Of a stretch of 64,000 nucleotides of DNA, positions 53,551 through 64,000 are shown one piece after another. The position numbers and the translations under genes were made by a program. Below the pieces are notes generated by a model. It was not told the DNA's origin and did no database searches. It saw only the letters and a program-made list of their open reading frames with translations. Position 1 is the first letter of the stretch; each line of letters opens with the position of its first letter. Source of the stretch: Strobilurus pachycystidiatus (taxonomy: Eukaryota; Basidiomycota; Agaricomycetes; Agaricales; Physalacriaceae); assembly GCA_019915135.1 (NCBI GenBank), contig JAHLMK010000007.1, positions 1,240,001 to 1,304,000 on the forward strand, read 5' to 3'.

Positions 53551-56473
53551 CATATGATAACAACAACACGAAAACAAGCGCGACGACTGCGGGACGGTCT
53601 ACCAGTTCAGAAGCATGATCTGGGCAGATTCCTGGAAGATAGTATGTAGTCAGCCAGACGTCGAGCAAGCGGGTTTGGATCTCACGAACCTTTAATCGAG
53701 ACAGATTATGAACGATGGCCACATTCACAAGGGTGCGAAGTTTGCGGCGTACATCAGCTTTGCTGATGGTAAACTGGTACGCACCCGAGCAATGGCAGAA
53801 TCGGGATACCGTGTCCGACTGTATCTGCTGACACCGCGAGCACCGCAAATCCTGCTGCGCGAACGAACATTCCAACTGGAACAGCATCTTGATCAACGTA
53901 AACTCTATCGATGGACGGTCGTATTCGCCATTGCAGTCAGCGCATGTCCAGCGCTGCACAACGTCGACGTTCTTCGGCAAGAGCCTGGGGTCTCGGCAGA
54001 AGTCAAAGTCGCGTAGCCAAATCACAATGTCGGCAAGGAACGTTGTGAAGTATGAGAGGCTCGCAAGGATTGCGGAAGATGGCTTCGTTTGCGAACTCTT
54101 TGACGCCAATGAGCTCTGACAGACTGCGCTTCGTCAAGCCAATCTCGACCTGATATTCCTAGCCCAATCCAAAAACGGCGCAGGCCGATTTGACGAACTT
54201 GAGTACTGGGTCGACCATATGAAGATACGATCCGGGCAGAATAGGAAAGTTGAAGTTGCCCGTCTGCTCCTCGTTCAATTGGTCTTCCTTGCGTCGTTCT
54301 TGAACGCTGCCAACCACCTTGAGCAGCTTTCGAGTCAGCCGCCTCGCTACGAACTGCTGGATCGTATCCTCTTCCTTCTGAACTCCTTTCTTCGGGTTCG
54401 CCTCTAGCTGAGTAGCGTCACCATTCTCCAAGCACCGCAACGGAATTCTGATCTCCTCGTTCAAGTTCTGCCTGATTTATACAGTCCAACCAAGAAAAAC
54501 TGCACAACGGAGCCAAAGTCCTTCTGGATGGCAGGTGGCAGGAACTCGGCGATGTTCCAATGCATGTCGATGGACAAAGCGTCGGGTGGCTCCAGGGCCT
54601 CTGGCTCTTCGTAGACAATGGCGGCCATGTTCGCGTTATCCATGAAGATGACATACGTAGAGCTTCTCCGTCTTGAGATAGACATGCCGGAACAGCTCGT
54701 GCGAGGTGAATGCTGTGTTGATATAGGTAGCATAGGCAAAAGCCGTTCCGGGTGGCTTAGAAGTGGAAAGAATGACATGGCTGAAGTCCGCATAAACAAC
54801 ACGAGAACCCGACCATTGGAATTTAGCCGACAACTGGATGAAGGTTTTACGCATGAGGCCATGGACGAATTGGTGGATGCCAGTATCGTATAGCTGGGAT
54901 GCGCTTGGGCTGATCCACCGCCAGAAGTGATCAATGGCCAATGAACCTGCAGCCTGATCGTTCTGGACTCTGTCGAGCAACCAAGTCTTCACCATAATCC
55001 GCAGGATGTTGAAGGCCTGAGAGGAAATTTGCGATTCTCCTAGGGTGAGATCTCACTGTTGGACTTCGCCAGTCTTGTACTCGTCCAAGGTGCGCGAGAC
55101 GGACTCAAAGGCTGTCGAACCTCCACTTCCTTCCAGCTCGTTTACAACCGCAGAGTGCATGACCGAGTTGATGGCCAAATTCCGTACACTGACTTTGGAG
55201 AAGCAGCCAGAAGAATGGAATTTGCTGGACGGCAAGTCCTCCGATTGACGGTTGTCGTTCTCAAGACCACCGAGGTCAGGGTGCTCCCCAGGAGACCACC
55301 ACAGGACCATATCGTTCTGTATGATGCGGCGAGCGTAGCAGAGGTTGGACACAAACAGAGGCTGATCGCCCTCCAAATGACCTATTGGAACATCGTAGTA
55401 CTCCGCCAGTGCTGTACTGCGGTCGATCCAGCTACCTAAACTCAGATAGCAAGCGAATGATCATCTTCTGGGCTACATGGCTCTGCCACGGAAAGACGTC
55501 GAGTGTATGCGCGTTGCGGACCTTCGTCATACTCAAGTAGAGAGGACAGGGAACTTGGACAGCTTTGGAAGAAGACGGTCGAAGTACGACGGGTCCTTAC
55601 TGGACGAAATGACGATGGTGTAGGACTTGTCTTCCATCAACCCAAGCTCTCGAGAAATTGCTTTGAGTGCCGTTGAATTCAAAGCATGATAGGTCGTGGT
55701 GAAGGTGAGGGAATTGGGGTAAGAGACTGAGTCGCAGGATCCGTATTGCTCCTGAAACCTTCGTTTCAGTTTGGTGTACGTATTCTCCAGCTTTGGTATT
55801 GGCTGACGTCGAGTAGCGGGATCGACAATGTACAGCTTGGCAGCGCCGTTCGGAATGAGGGTAGCAAAAGCATGGAGAGGGGCGTTGGCGGAGCAGGCAT
55901 GATAGAGGAAGAGCTACTTCATAGAGTCGCCCTGAAGGTAAGTTACCTTCTTTTGGAGTTCGAAGGGGCTCGCTCCAATTGGTGCAGGTCGAACCCGACT
56001 GTCTGGCCACGATTAAGCGTCATAGCAGCGTCCTCCACTGTGCATGACTTTCCTAACTTGATGAGCCCCCGAACAACAAGAGGAATCTGGTATAGTTGAC
56101 AGCTCAGAAATGAATCCGAAAAGACTATAACACTCGTACCTGCTGCTCGAATACAGCATCCACATTAGGGTCATTCGCCACGTCAATGAAATGCTCCTGG
56201 AACGCGTTGTACACATCCTCGCGGATGCTGAGCTTGTACAGGTTGGAAGATGGGAGGTCTCGTGGAAGGTTACGGGTCACTTGCTCGACGCCGTAGAACT
56301 CTGTCTTGAAAAAGTCGGTCTTTGGGGTTCGAAGGTGAACATACATCTCCCGTTGGATGCGAAGTGGAGCGGAGACTATCTCCCCGTCCACCGAGAGCCA
56401 CAGGATGTATCTCCCAGCTATCTTGCTAGGCCGGATCTGGATAACATCCCATGTTCGGTTCGTCCTGACCTTG
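53551..56473 (-). pseudogene. POL2: DNA polymerase epsilon C-terminal half, right arm copy
   Basis: Mirror copy of 49118-52040. It keeps the frame through the C-terminal Cys-rich region to KVREIQTRLLDVWLTTYYLP and a stop at 53513, because it has an A that the left arm lost. The TAG after MK (reverse complement near 55914-55916) is shared with the left arm, so the copy was already broken when duplicated. The intron near 56110-56160 is two bases longer than in the left arm. Confidence 0.92.
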
Positions 56474-56480
56474 ACGCTAC

Positions 56481-57743
56481 CGAACATTGTTGGAACCACA
56501 GTTGGTGCAGACGATATCCTCATAGTGCATCGAAAGATGGCGATTTGGCGTGAGGCAAATCCCGAGCTTGAGAGCAATGGAGCAGAATGACTTGAGGTAG
56601 CCCAGACCACGCTTGACATCTAGCATCGTAGTCGACTGTGATGCAAGGACACGCTCTGCACTAGAGAGATACAGCGACATCCGGTAGATCTCGCGGAGAT
56701 ACCGCGTGAACTTGGGAGGATTCTTTGCCTGAGATGGTACCGGAGGCGCCTCTTGACGAATTCCATTACCATCTACTTCGCGCCATACAAGCCACAGTAG
56801 AACAGGCTGGATGTTGATGAGACGGCGCCATTGATCCGCTTTTTGCAACGAATGATTGGTTCCTAGCTGTTGTGACAGAGAGTGAGAGGTTGATTAGCAA
56901 AGAGTATGACATTCACAACGTACATTATCTGGCAATCGCCCAATTCCCAAAGGCCAGTCCATGTCGTTTATGATTTTCTCGAAAAGGGCCCAGCCAGCTG
57001 CATCGATGAGATATCCGCCAACGATAACGTCAGACCAGAACGACGATCCAATTCCTGGCGTGCTATTCAGCTAGGTTAAATGTCGCAACTGCTCCATGAC
57101 ATACCATAAACAGTCTGCATGAAATCGAGTAATGAGCACTTGATAGGCAGCCAACCCGGAAGCCAGTTGAACTCGGAATGTCTTGAGCCGAATTCGTCGA
57201 GTATGCGCTTTCGTTCGGCCTTCGTTGTTGCACGATACGATTCAAAAGCGTGCTTGAGCTGTTCGTAGTCATCTCGATATCAGAACTCTGTGAGGTGAAT
57301 AACGTCAATAGTCAAACAAGATGAGAGTGTGTCAGAGCGAAGAGGCTTACTTGATGGGTCATAACCAGCCGGTAGATTGATCTCTGCGGATGTGATGAAG
57401 CACATATTACAAAGCTGAGTTTATGCGAATGGCCAGCTGCACCACTGAACTTGCGTGACGCCGGAATATCAGAGCACTGTCCGTGACTCCCTACATAAAC
57501 AGTCTGAGGGAGCTGGCGCCCATACACAACCATGGTAGCACCAATGTACAACTTCTCGACATCGATTCGGAGTGGATGTAGAATGTGGTTGAGCTGTTCG
57601 AGACTAGGCTCCGTCGGTCCGGGAATAGACGTGAAATAGACGTTCTGCGGCAAGAATTTGACGGACCAATAGACCCAGCGGACAAGGCCCCAACTATCGC
57701 CTGCACTTAGAGGTTCTTGCTCACTGCCGATCTTTGAATGCAA
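56481..57743 (-). pseudogene. Tnp2/CACTA-like transposase fragment, right arm copy
   Basis: Mirror of 47848-49110 with the same blocks (GPTEPSLEQLNHILHPLRID near 57640, RRLINIQPVLLWLVW near 56815, LTPNRHLSMHYED near 56530) and the same broken frames. No terminal repeats recognised. Confidence 0.75.
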
Positions 57744-57760
57744 AAGCCGGAGCTACGATC

Positions 57761-58065
57761 CACCCCATAGAAGAGGCGCTCGATTGCCCAACGCGCGCAG
57801 GCCAGAGCGAGCTAACAGAGGCGGGCTATTAACGGGTCCAAAGGACACCTGACCCAACCAGTCCGCCCCGTAGAAGAGGCGCTCGATTAGCGATGGCAGC
57901 GGGCCAAGAATGTATCGGATAGACGCCCAACGTGCGCAGGCCAGAGCGAGCTAACGGAGGCGGGCTATTAACGCGTCCAAAGGACACCTGACCCAACCAG
58001 TCCGCCCCGTAGAAGAGGCGCTCGATTAGCGACGGCAGCGGGCCAAGAATGTATCGGATAGACGC
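57761..58065. repeat. 139-bp tandem repeats, right arm copy
   Basis: Mirror of the array at 47526-47830: two nearly identical 139-bp units plus a partial third. The copies differ between arms at single bases (for example a C/A change at the start of GTTAGCTCG near 57816), so the arrays have begun to diverge. Confidence 0.85.
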
Positions 58066-58349
58066 TTGGATTGCATCGGTCGTATTGCGTTGAGGCCTGG
58101 TTGAGGATGATGTTGGTAGAAAAGAAAGATGCTACAAATCCTATTGCCAATCGCCAGAAAAAGCGACCCTGACCAAGTCGCTCTGACCAAGTCGCTCCTT
58201 GGTAAACCCCCAGGGAAATCTGACAGAACCAAGACAGAACAACGGCCTATCAAAATAGTGATACTACAGTCTTAGTATAACATTAGCTAACAGTCTACAA
58301 GACTTGTAGGTATGTATGTAGAGCGCCGACCGGCGCAGCTCAACAACAA

Positions 58350-61300
58350 TAATCCAATTCTGATTTGATGATGGTTTTGGTATTCCGGAGATAGCGACCC
58401 GCCCGTTAGTGCGGGCATTCTTTACGATATAGCATGGAGACGTAGCGCATCTAGAGCTGCTTTCGGGGGACGAGACACCAGGAGTGCCGTTGGGACCTTC
58501 GGCGTGATGATCGCCACCACGGAGTCCACACAACAGACCTGCATTTCGCCGTGTCGGTGGATCAGAGAAATTCACCAGCGTGAGTAGGTCCAACGGTATA
58601 GGCTGCGTCGCGAATGAGAATGGCATCGACAAAGAGAGAGAACATACTCGACGATTAACATAGTAGTACGTCACGCCATCCTTCTCATTCGGTTTCGTCA
58701 AAACGACTACAAAAGAACGTCATTCATATTGAAGCGAAGCAGAGCGTTGCGACCCACGATAGTTGTCAAACAGGAGAACATAAGTTCACTCCATCCATTC
58801 CATTCCAGACCACTATCCGGTTGTCGCAGCAATTTGCCAGAATGTATCAAGGACCGATTCTGGTCAAGTAGATCCATGTCCTACCCAGTCACCATCAATC
58901 AAACCAAGCCGACAACAGACAGGAAGAGGGAAGCGAACGTACAACCGTCTTTCCGTGCTTGAAGATCAAGTATGAGCTATACCGCCGCAGCTCTACCTTT
59001 GACTTTGCCGACACAACCCCCGGCTCCGTGTCTTTCCCAATGGACTTGATAACGTCTAACACCTGCGGGATATCCTTTCGGTCGTCATGCCCAGGCGGCG
59101 TCTCGTCCAGAATACCATTCAACAGCAACTCATAACGCAATAACCGCGGGATCGGCCAATTGATAAAGTTCTTCATGCCCAGACGGTGCACGTCAGCGCG
59201 ACGGACGCATTGCTACGAGACATCATCGTCAGCAGAGCTCCCGTCGAAGAAGAGTGAATTGGACCAACATCCACAAACCCCTTGGACTTCGGGCAAGTCG
59301 CCATCTCATTGTCAATCCTATACGCCGCGATGAGGTAGTTGGGTATATACTCCATATATGCGTCCCTAAAGTGCAGCGCCGCGTCAAACATCGACGCAGT
59401 GACGCTCCGGATGGTGGGATGTTCGTCCCTCTGGATCTCATGGAACTTTTCCACAAGCCGTCGATGATGATGTCCAAGTTCAGCAAAGTTATGAAACACG
59501 TCGGTGATGAAGGTGTCAAGCTTGGATGGCTCAATAATGGGAGGTTGCGCCGCGCTGATGTGCAAGTTCGGAATAGACCTCTGAAAAAGAAGCTATCGTC
59601 TAACCACACTGTCAATCCTTATCACAACTAACACTCCTTGTAAGGGAGATGGGGTGCACAAAGGTTCGAGAGAACAAGGTGCTTTTGGGTAATGGAGAAA
59701 TAGAGATGTATTCCGAATGCTGTAGTTAAACTACGAGTTGTTTTTGGGGGTGTAGGGATTCTGATCGAAATGACACAAGAAACCTTGAAGTCGTAGGCCG
59801 ACCTCTTGACGTATAAGACCTTAAACAGCGCGAGCAATGTACTTCTACCTATCAAGTGCTCTGGTGTACAAGGACTTTGTCTTGGAATCGTCAGGCCGCT
59901 ACGCAGGTTTTACGCCACTGGACTGCTAACGATAAGGACTCCTTCTTGCACTTAAACCAACTCTAGTGTCTTGCACCGGACCAAGGTTCCGAAAGGTGTC
60001 TCAGACGTTGACAACACTCGTTCAAACTCACTTATTCCTCAAAGGAAAGTACTTCACAAATAGCGTGAATGCAGGGCAGAACCACTTGCAACCGGCTTCT
60101 TGCGAATACAAGGTTCTAACACCAAGATTCGTTGGTACTCGACTTGGTACGTCGGAATAAGGTTCTTTGAGTCTTTCAGGAGCTTGGCAACACCTGATGT
60201 CTTTAAATCTTGGAATTCTTGGGGTCTTTGGTTCTTTGCAGAAATGAGTCGAAACTCGAGATAGATTCACTACAATGGCTGCGTCTGCTAGCGGCTACTG
60301 AGGGGGCTCTAAGCTACCGAATATGGGTCCTTTGGCCCTTTTATACTACTGGGGGGTTCCTACTGAGTAAGCATCTATTCTAGGATCGGATACATCGACT
60401 TTCGAGTCATACAAGTACTGGATTCTTATTGGCTATCCTGTCGAAACAACTGCGGCCAGGCCGCTTGGTCCTTTAGCCATATACGCCACCTTGGCGGTAT
60501 GGTAAATCTTGGCCAGGAGATCCAGGTCCGATAAGACTTCGATCCTTAGGTATCTTTATGTTGCAAGGTCCTACGGACACCTGCTTTCTTGTGTATAGGT
60601 TGGATGGAGATCGTTAAGAACGTCCTTTCGAGCGCAGACACTACAGGGGAGTGCTTTCTTAAAGTGGTAAACACCTGCTTTCGGGTGGTCCTTGATCGTG
60701 GATCATGATCGATCGGCATAGCGGAGGCGTCGGTCGGAGTCCTTGACAGCTCCGAAGATTGTTTCCCCAAGGGTTGTGACGTCCTTGAACTATTTCGGGA
60801 CCTTCCAGTCTTTGGTTGAGGTGCCCGGTCTTGGGTCGCTCGACCCGAACCGCGGAGACCTTGGACCTTGGTGCGAATGGTTATAGCACATCGTCTGTAG
60901 TACAAGGTACACGCAAAGGTAGGGATCTTGAAAGGGATCACCGCGGATAAGGATATTCGGATGAAGGTGATCGAAGGTTTCGATCGCGCCTGTCCTAAAG
61001 GACTTGTTAAGGCGCCTAGACCTTGTCCTGGAGGCTTGCCCGCGTCAAGGCAGTAACTCCTGCGTGCTCTATCCTAAGTACTTGACTGGAGGTTCCTAAG
61101 GTCTTTGGGCTGTTCAGGAATCGCAAAATTCCCCGTTTCTAGTACTGGAATAGTACCCTGCGTATCAGCGCGCAAAGGTTGGATGTACATCTACAGATAC
61201 TTGTCCTCAGTTTGGAAACACAGGCGTCAAGGTGAGCAACTCACGATCTCGATGTTCTCCAAGTCCTTGACATTCGCCCTTGATAAGCTCAAAGATGATA

Positions 61301-61531
61301 CTAGACGACATGTTAGTTGATTGCACCTCCAAAAGGACAAAGAGACCTACGCTTGTCGCTTTGCCTCCTCCTTTGACATACTTTTGCGTACTTCCTGAGA
61401 GACCAAATCATGCCACTCCCACTTGCCCGGTGTGCCCTTGCCCATCGCGATCTGGAACGACCTCAGCTGTGCAACAGACTGCAGACTCTTGATAGCATCG
61501 ATAGCCTCCATCAAGTAGTCCGCATCCGTAC
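58350..61531 (-). pseudogene. Rom2-type RhoGEF 3' part, right arm copy, split by an insertion
   Basis: Mirror of 45672-47235. The DH-PH reading is less damaged than in the left arm: HDDRKDIPQ is intact at 59078-59080 (CGA) and TIRSVTASMFDAALHFRDAY is continuous. However, the 1,612-bp element at 59556-61167 separates MYIQP... from AAQPPIIEPSKLDTFI. The 5' portion of the gene present at 36940-39341 has no counterpart within the window on this side. Confidence 0.83.
59556..61167. mobile_element. 1,612-bp LTR-like insertion present only in the right arm
   Basis: Compared with the empty left-arm site (46031-46040), the right arm carries an extra 1,612 bp with TG...CA ends inside short inverted termini (TGAT...ATCA) and a 4-bp duplication GCGC of the target. 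No ORF with recognisable domains; the interior is rich in CTTGG and AAGTACTTG words. A solo LTR of an LTR retrotransposon fits the TG...CA ends, though 1.6 kb is long and 4 bp is an unusual duplication size. It is the clearest proof that the arms are two separate copies with independent histories, or two haplotypes. Confidence 0.8.
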
Positions 61532-64000
61532 ATTCAGCAATGAATGTCGAGGTCTCAGCGACAAATCCTGTCGAGAACTTTCAGTTTTACTCCAAACGAG
61601 GTGTGGCAAGACTGTACTGACCGAGTAGCTTTCCACCATGCGCATGCCAGATAGCCTTCGAGCGCAGTAAAGCGAACAGACGACTTGCACCTTCTCCGAA
61701 CGAGTATGCATCAACACGTCCACGTTTATCGACTTCAAAATGAGGTCGTCCGTTGTGTTGTCGACGACGGCGCACAGAGTCTCTTGCAACAATGCCTTAC
61801 TCTCATCTGATTGCTGGGCGCCCACGGGTACCTGGGCAATAAGCGGAGCATAGACCTGCTTGATCTTGTCATCTTGCCAAATGCTATCACAACGGAGTTA
61901 GTTGGGCCAGCAAGAGTGAGTGTAAGAAGCCATACCGCCATCATCATGCACCATACTCTTCGTGATCGTTGTAAGCATGCAGAACCGCAACGTGGAATCC
62001 GACGCCGACGCAGCTTTCCAGAATGCGACGAACTCATCGAGGACGAAGGATATGTACGGCGACATCAAACCCTTGAAGTGACAGCAATGAGGTACAAATG
62101 TCATCGAGTCGTTCGGAGGCATACCTTGAAGTAGTCCAAGAGCGCCGAGAACGCTAGACAGAACACAATCTTTCGCTTCACGTCTACGTCCAGAGTGAGC
62201 GAAAGTCTATGCATTCAAAGTAGACCACGTACGTGCGGTGCTGACAAAGGCCCAATCATATAAACGCCTGAACAGAGGTCAGAAAGTGTTCTCGTTGATG
62301 TTCACAACGAGCTCTGTGAACGCAACGATGGCCGGCGCCTTGAAGTCCAGCTTCAGACAACGATGATGATTAGAAGACCGACGCAAAAGATGAATCCAGC
62401 AACTCACCCCTTTATCAACATTGATAGAATCGAAGGCCTCCAAGAACATGTTGAAGATCGCCCTCAAGTTCTCTTGGACCACGGCCTTGCTAGACGTGCG
62501 CAGAGCCCTCCGGGCCACCTCGAAGAGTAGGTCATGTTTATCCTGTAGATTCGAAAAGTTTATCAGTCGACAATCCGGCAAGAGCTCATAACACCCACCA
62601 AAGATACCGATGATTTGAGAAGCGTAGACCAAGTCTGGGCCAACGTCAATATGACGACCTTCTCTGGTGCGCGCTTGGTTATAGCCTTGACGAGGGAGGC
62701 CAAGGAGGCATCCTTCGGCCGTTGGATGATGTAGAGCATGATTACTTGCGATATCTCTCCAGATGCCCAGAAAGTAGGAATCGACGTCTAAAGTCCGTGT
62801 AGAACATCTGTCGCCTCGACAGAGAGATCTAATGATGGGTATGGAATGAGGACTTCGCATGACAGGGATATGGGAGGTGCCTTACCATCAACTCCCTCCT
62901 GGAGTATCGCAACACACTGCCCAACGACTTCGCGGAAGAACGGTATGATTCTTGGTCCCAATTTTGAGCTGTAAACAAGGTCAGCTCAGACTTCTTCCTA
63001 ATCGCATCGAGAGAACATACGCGAGAGGGGCTAATGCCGGGAGAGCATGTACAGCCATCTTTCGACCAGCGACCGCGGAAAGCAAAAGCGGAACGATATC
63101 CCCAGCGGCGGATTCCTCTCCCGTACAGAGTCCGTCTCCTATGGTTTTCAGACCCCGGAAGGCAGAGACAGCAACAGCGCTGCCTGGATGCGCAGTGAGG
63201 AGGTCCTTGATGCGCTGGATTATCTTGACTAGGTTCTCCGTGGACGCCTGGCGGACGTGATCCGATACCTGTGGGAGGCGTTCCGCAAGTAAGTCCAAAG
63301 CGCCAGTCTGGACCTATGGAGGAAGTAAGTGGACGATACTTGGAATGGTAAGAAGAATAGGGACAAACCATCTGCTCTGATGACTGGAGCATGTTTGTTG
63401 TAGACTCGATATAATCCAGAGCGGACATGACTCTCAATGTCTTGTCGAGGGATCCACGGGCGACCTTGTTGATATCGTCCACACGCCCATCCGCGCCCTG
63501 GCCGCTCTTGAAGGTGGACATTAGGACAAGCAGCGAGACAAGGGACAATTCCGATGACGACGACCCGACGCCTGATACGGCTTTGACCGCGTACCCAACG
63601 AAGGAGAGCACCGCTTGAGCTCGACGTTTGAAAGCAGTGATGACAGAGGTAGAATGTTCCTCGTGACTATCAAATGGAGATGTTGAGCTCTAAAGTAGAA
63701 GGAAGGTTTCGGTAGACACTTACAGGTGGTCATCCATGAAAGTCGGCTCAAGGTTTTCGGAATCTGTAATGCGGCGGGCCAGGCGTTGACTTTCCACGAC
63801 CATTTCGGTGAGAACCTTTGGGTTGACGAGTTCAGCTCAGCACCAAGACATAGAGACCACACTTGCAGAGTTCTGAAGAACACCATCGTAATGATGCAGA
63901 ATGCTTATCGGTAACGCGAAAGTGCTCTTTGCCTCCTCGGCGCTCTGACGTACGACGCGATTTGCGGCCTTCTCCACCAGTAGCAGGCATACTGGGAGGA
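61532..64000 (-). pseudogene. UTP10: UTP10 fragment, right arm copy, cut by the window edge
   Basis: Mirror of 43202-45671, with the same blocks (GGKLLGQYSLATPRLE-type end near 61590-61640, LKFKAP-type exon near 62340, DLLAERLPQVSDHVRQASTE near 63290, VVDDINKVARGSLDKTLRVM-like near 63480). Differences from the left arm are few: CpG retained at 63070-63071 where the left arm has TG, and AC against GT in DLLFEV/DLFFEV near 62530. It continues beyond the window. Confidence 0.82.

Larger units (their letters stand above)
53425..64000 (-). repeat. right arm of the giant inverted duplication
   Basis: Reverse complement of 43202-52165 with scattered differences: a 1,612-bp insertion at 59556-61167, small indels (for example one extra A near 53695, three bases lost near 61318) and base substitutions. 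It continues to the end of the window. It carries the same order of fragments reversed: POL2, Tnp2-like, 139-bp repeats, RhoGEF 3' part, UTP10. Confidence 0.95.

Noticed and set aside
1..64000. CRISPR array, prokaryotic operon or telomere repeat
   Set aside because: The window is intron-rich fungal DNA; no short regularly spaced repeats with unique spacers and no TTAGGG-type array were seen.

Overview
This window is nuclear DNA of a basidiomycete fungus, most likely a mushroom-forming Agaricomycete. Genes are split by many introns of about 45-60 bp with GT...AG ends. The closest recognisable protein families are basidiomycete ones: Plavaka-type transposases, DUF6698, DUF6532 and a secreted class-3 lipase. 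Everything here is read from sequence and family memory; no search was run.

Most of the window is a mosaic of broken housekeeping-gene fragments, joined to each other and to transposon pieces in both orientations. From left to right: 1-7400 minus, fatty acid synthase alpha (FAS2), split by a ~3.96 kb insertion (236-4200) that holds a cluster of short perfect hairpins; 7444-8935 minus, the N-terminal half of VPS15; 9233-9720 plus, pyridoxamine-phosphate oxidase; 11985-12625 minus, an SH3-containing SLA1 fragment; 12742-13135, a 394-bp LTR miniature element (TRIM); 14489-14790, SDHC and LSM7 fragments meeting head to head; 14945-17361 minus, a nearly full Plavaka transposase.

The centre (17957-27288) looks alive. 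It holds a DUF6698 gene, an intact 938-aa transposase-like gene (20056-22928 minus), an uncharacterised 530-aa gene (24295-26039) and a casein-kinase-1-like kinase (26217-27288). Decay resumes with SLA2 (27800-29110 minus), SURF1/SHY1 (29239-30190 plus), a DUF6532 gene (31520-33505 minus), a second Plavaka piece (33590-34620 plus) and a lipase lacking its start and a key active-site glycine (34629-35765 plus).

From 36940 on, a Rom2-type RhoGEF gene is interrupted in its DH region by a ~6.3 kb piece of UTP10. Then come 139-bp tandem repeats, a Tnp2-like transposase fragment and the C-terminal half of DNA polymerase epsilon (POL2). From at least 43202 this block is repeated as a very large, near-perfect palindrome: left arm 43202-52165, spacer 52166-53424, right arm 53425 to the window edge. 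Some lesions are shared by both arms (the POL2 nonsense codon), so those genes were dead before the inverted duplication. Other differences arose later: a 1,612-bp insertion only in the right arm, and at least four CpG transitions only in the left. A head-to-head mis-join of two haplotypes is the main technical alternative.

I see no single pathway encoded here. The strongest candidates for undescribed biology are the palindrome with arm-specific decay, the miniature LTR element carrying Pol III box-like motifs, the hairpin cluster inside FAS2, and the precise insertion of UTP10 into a RhoGEF codon.
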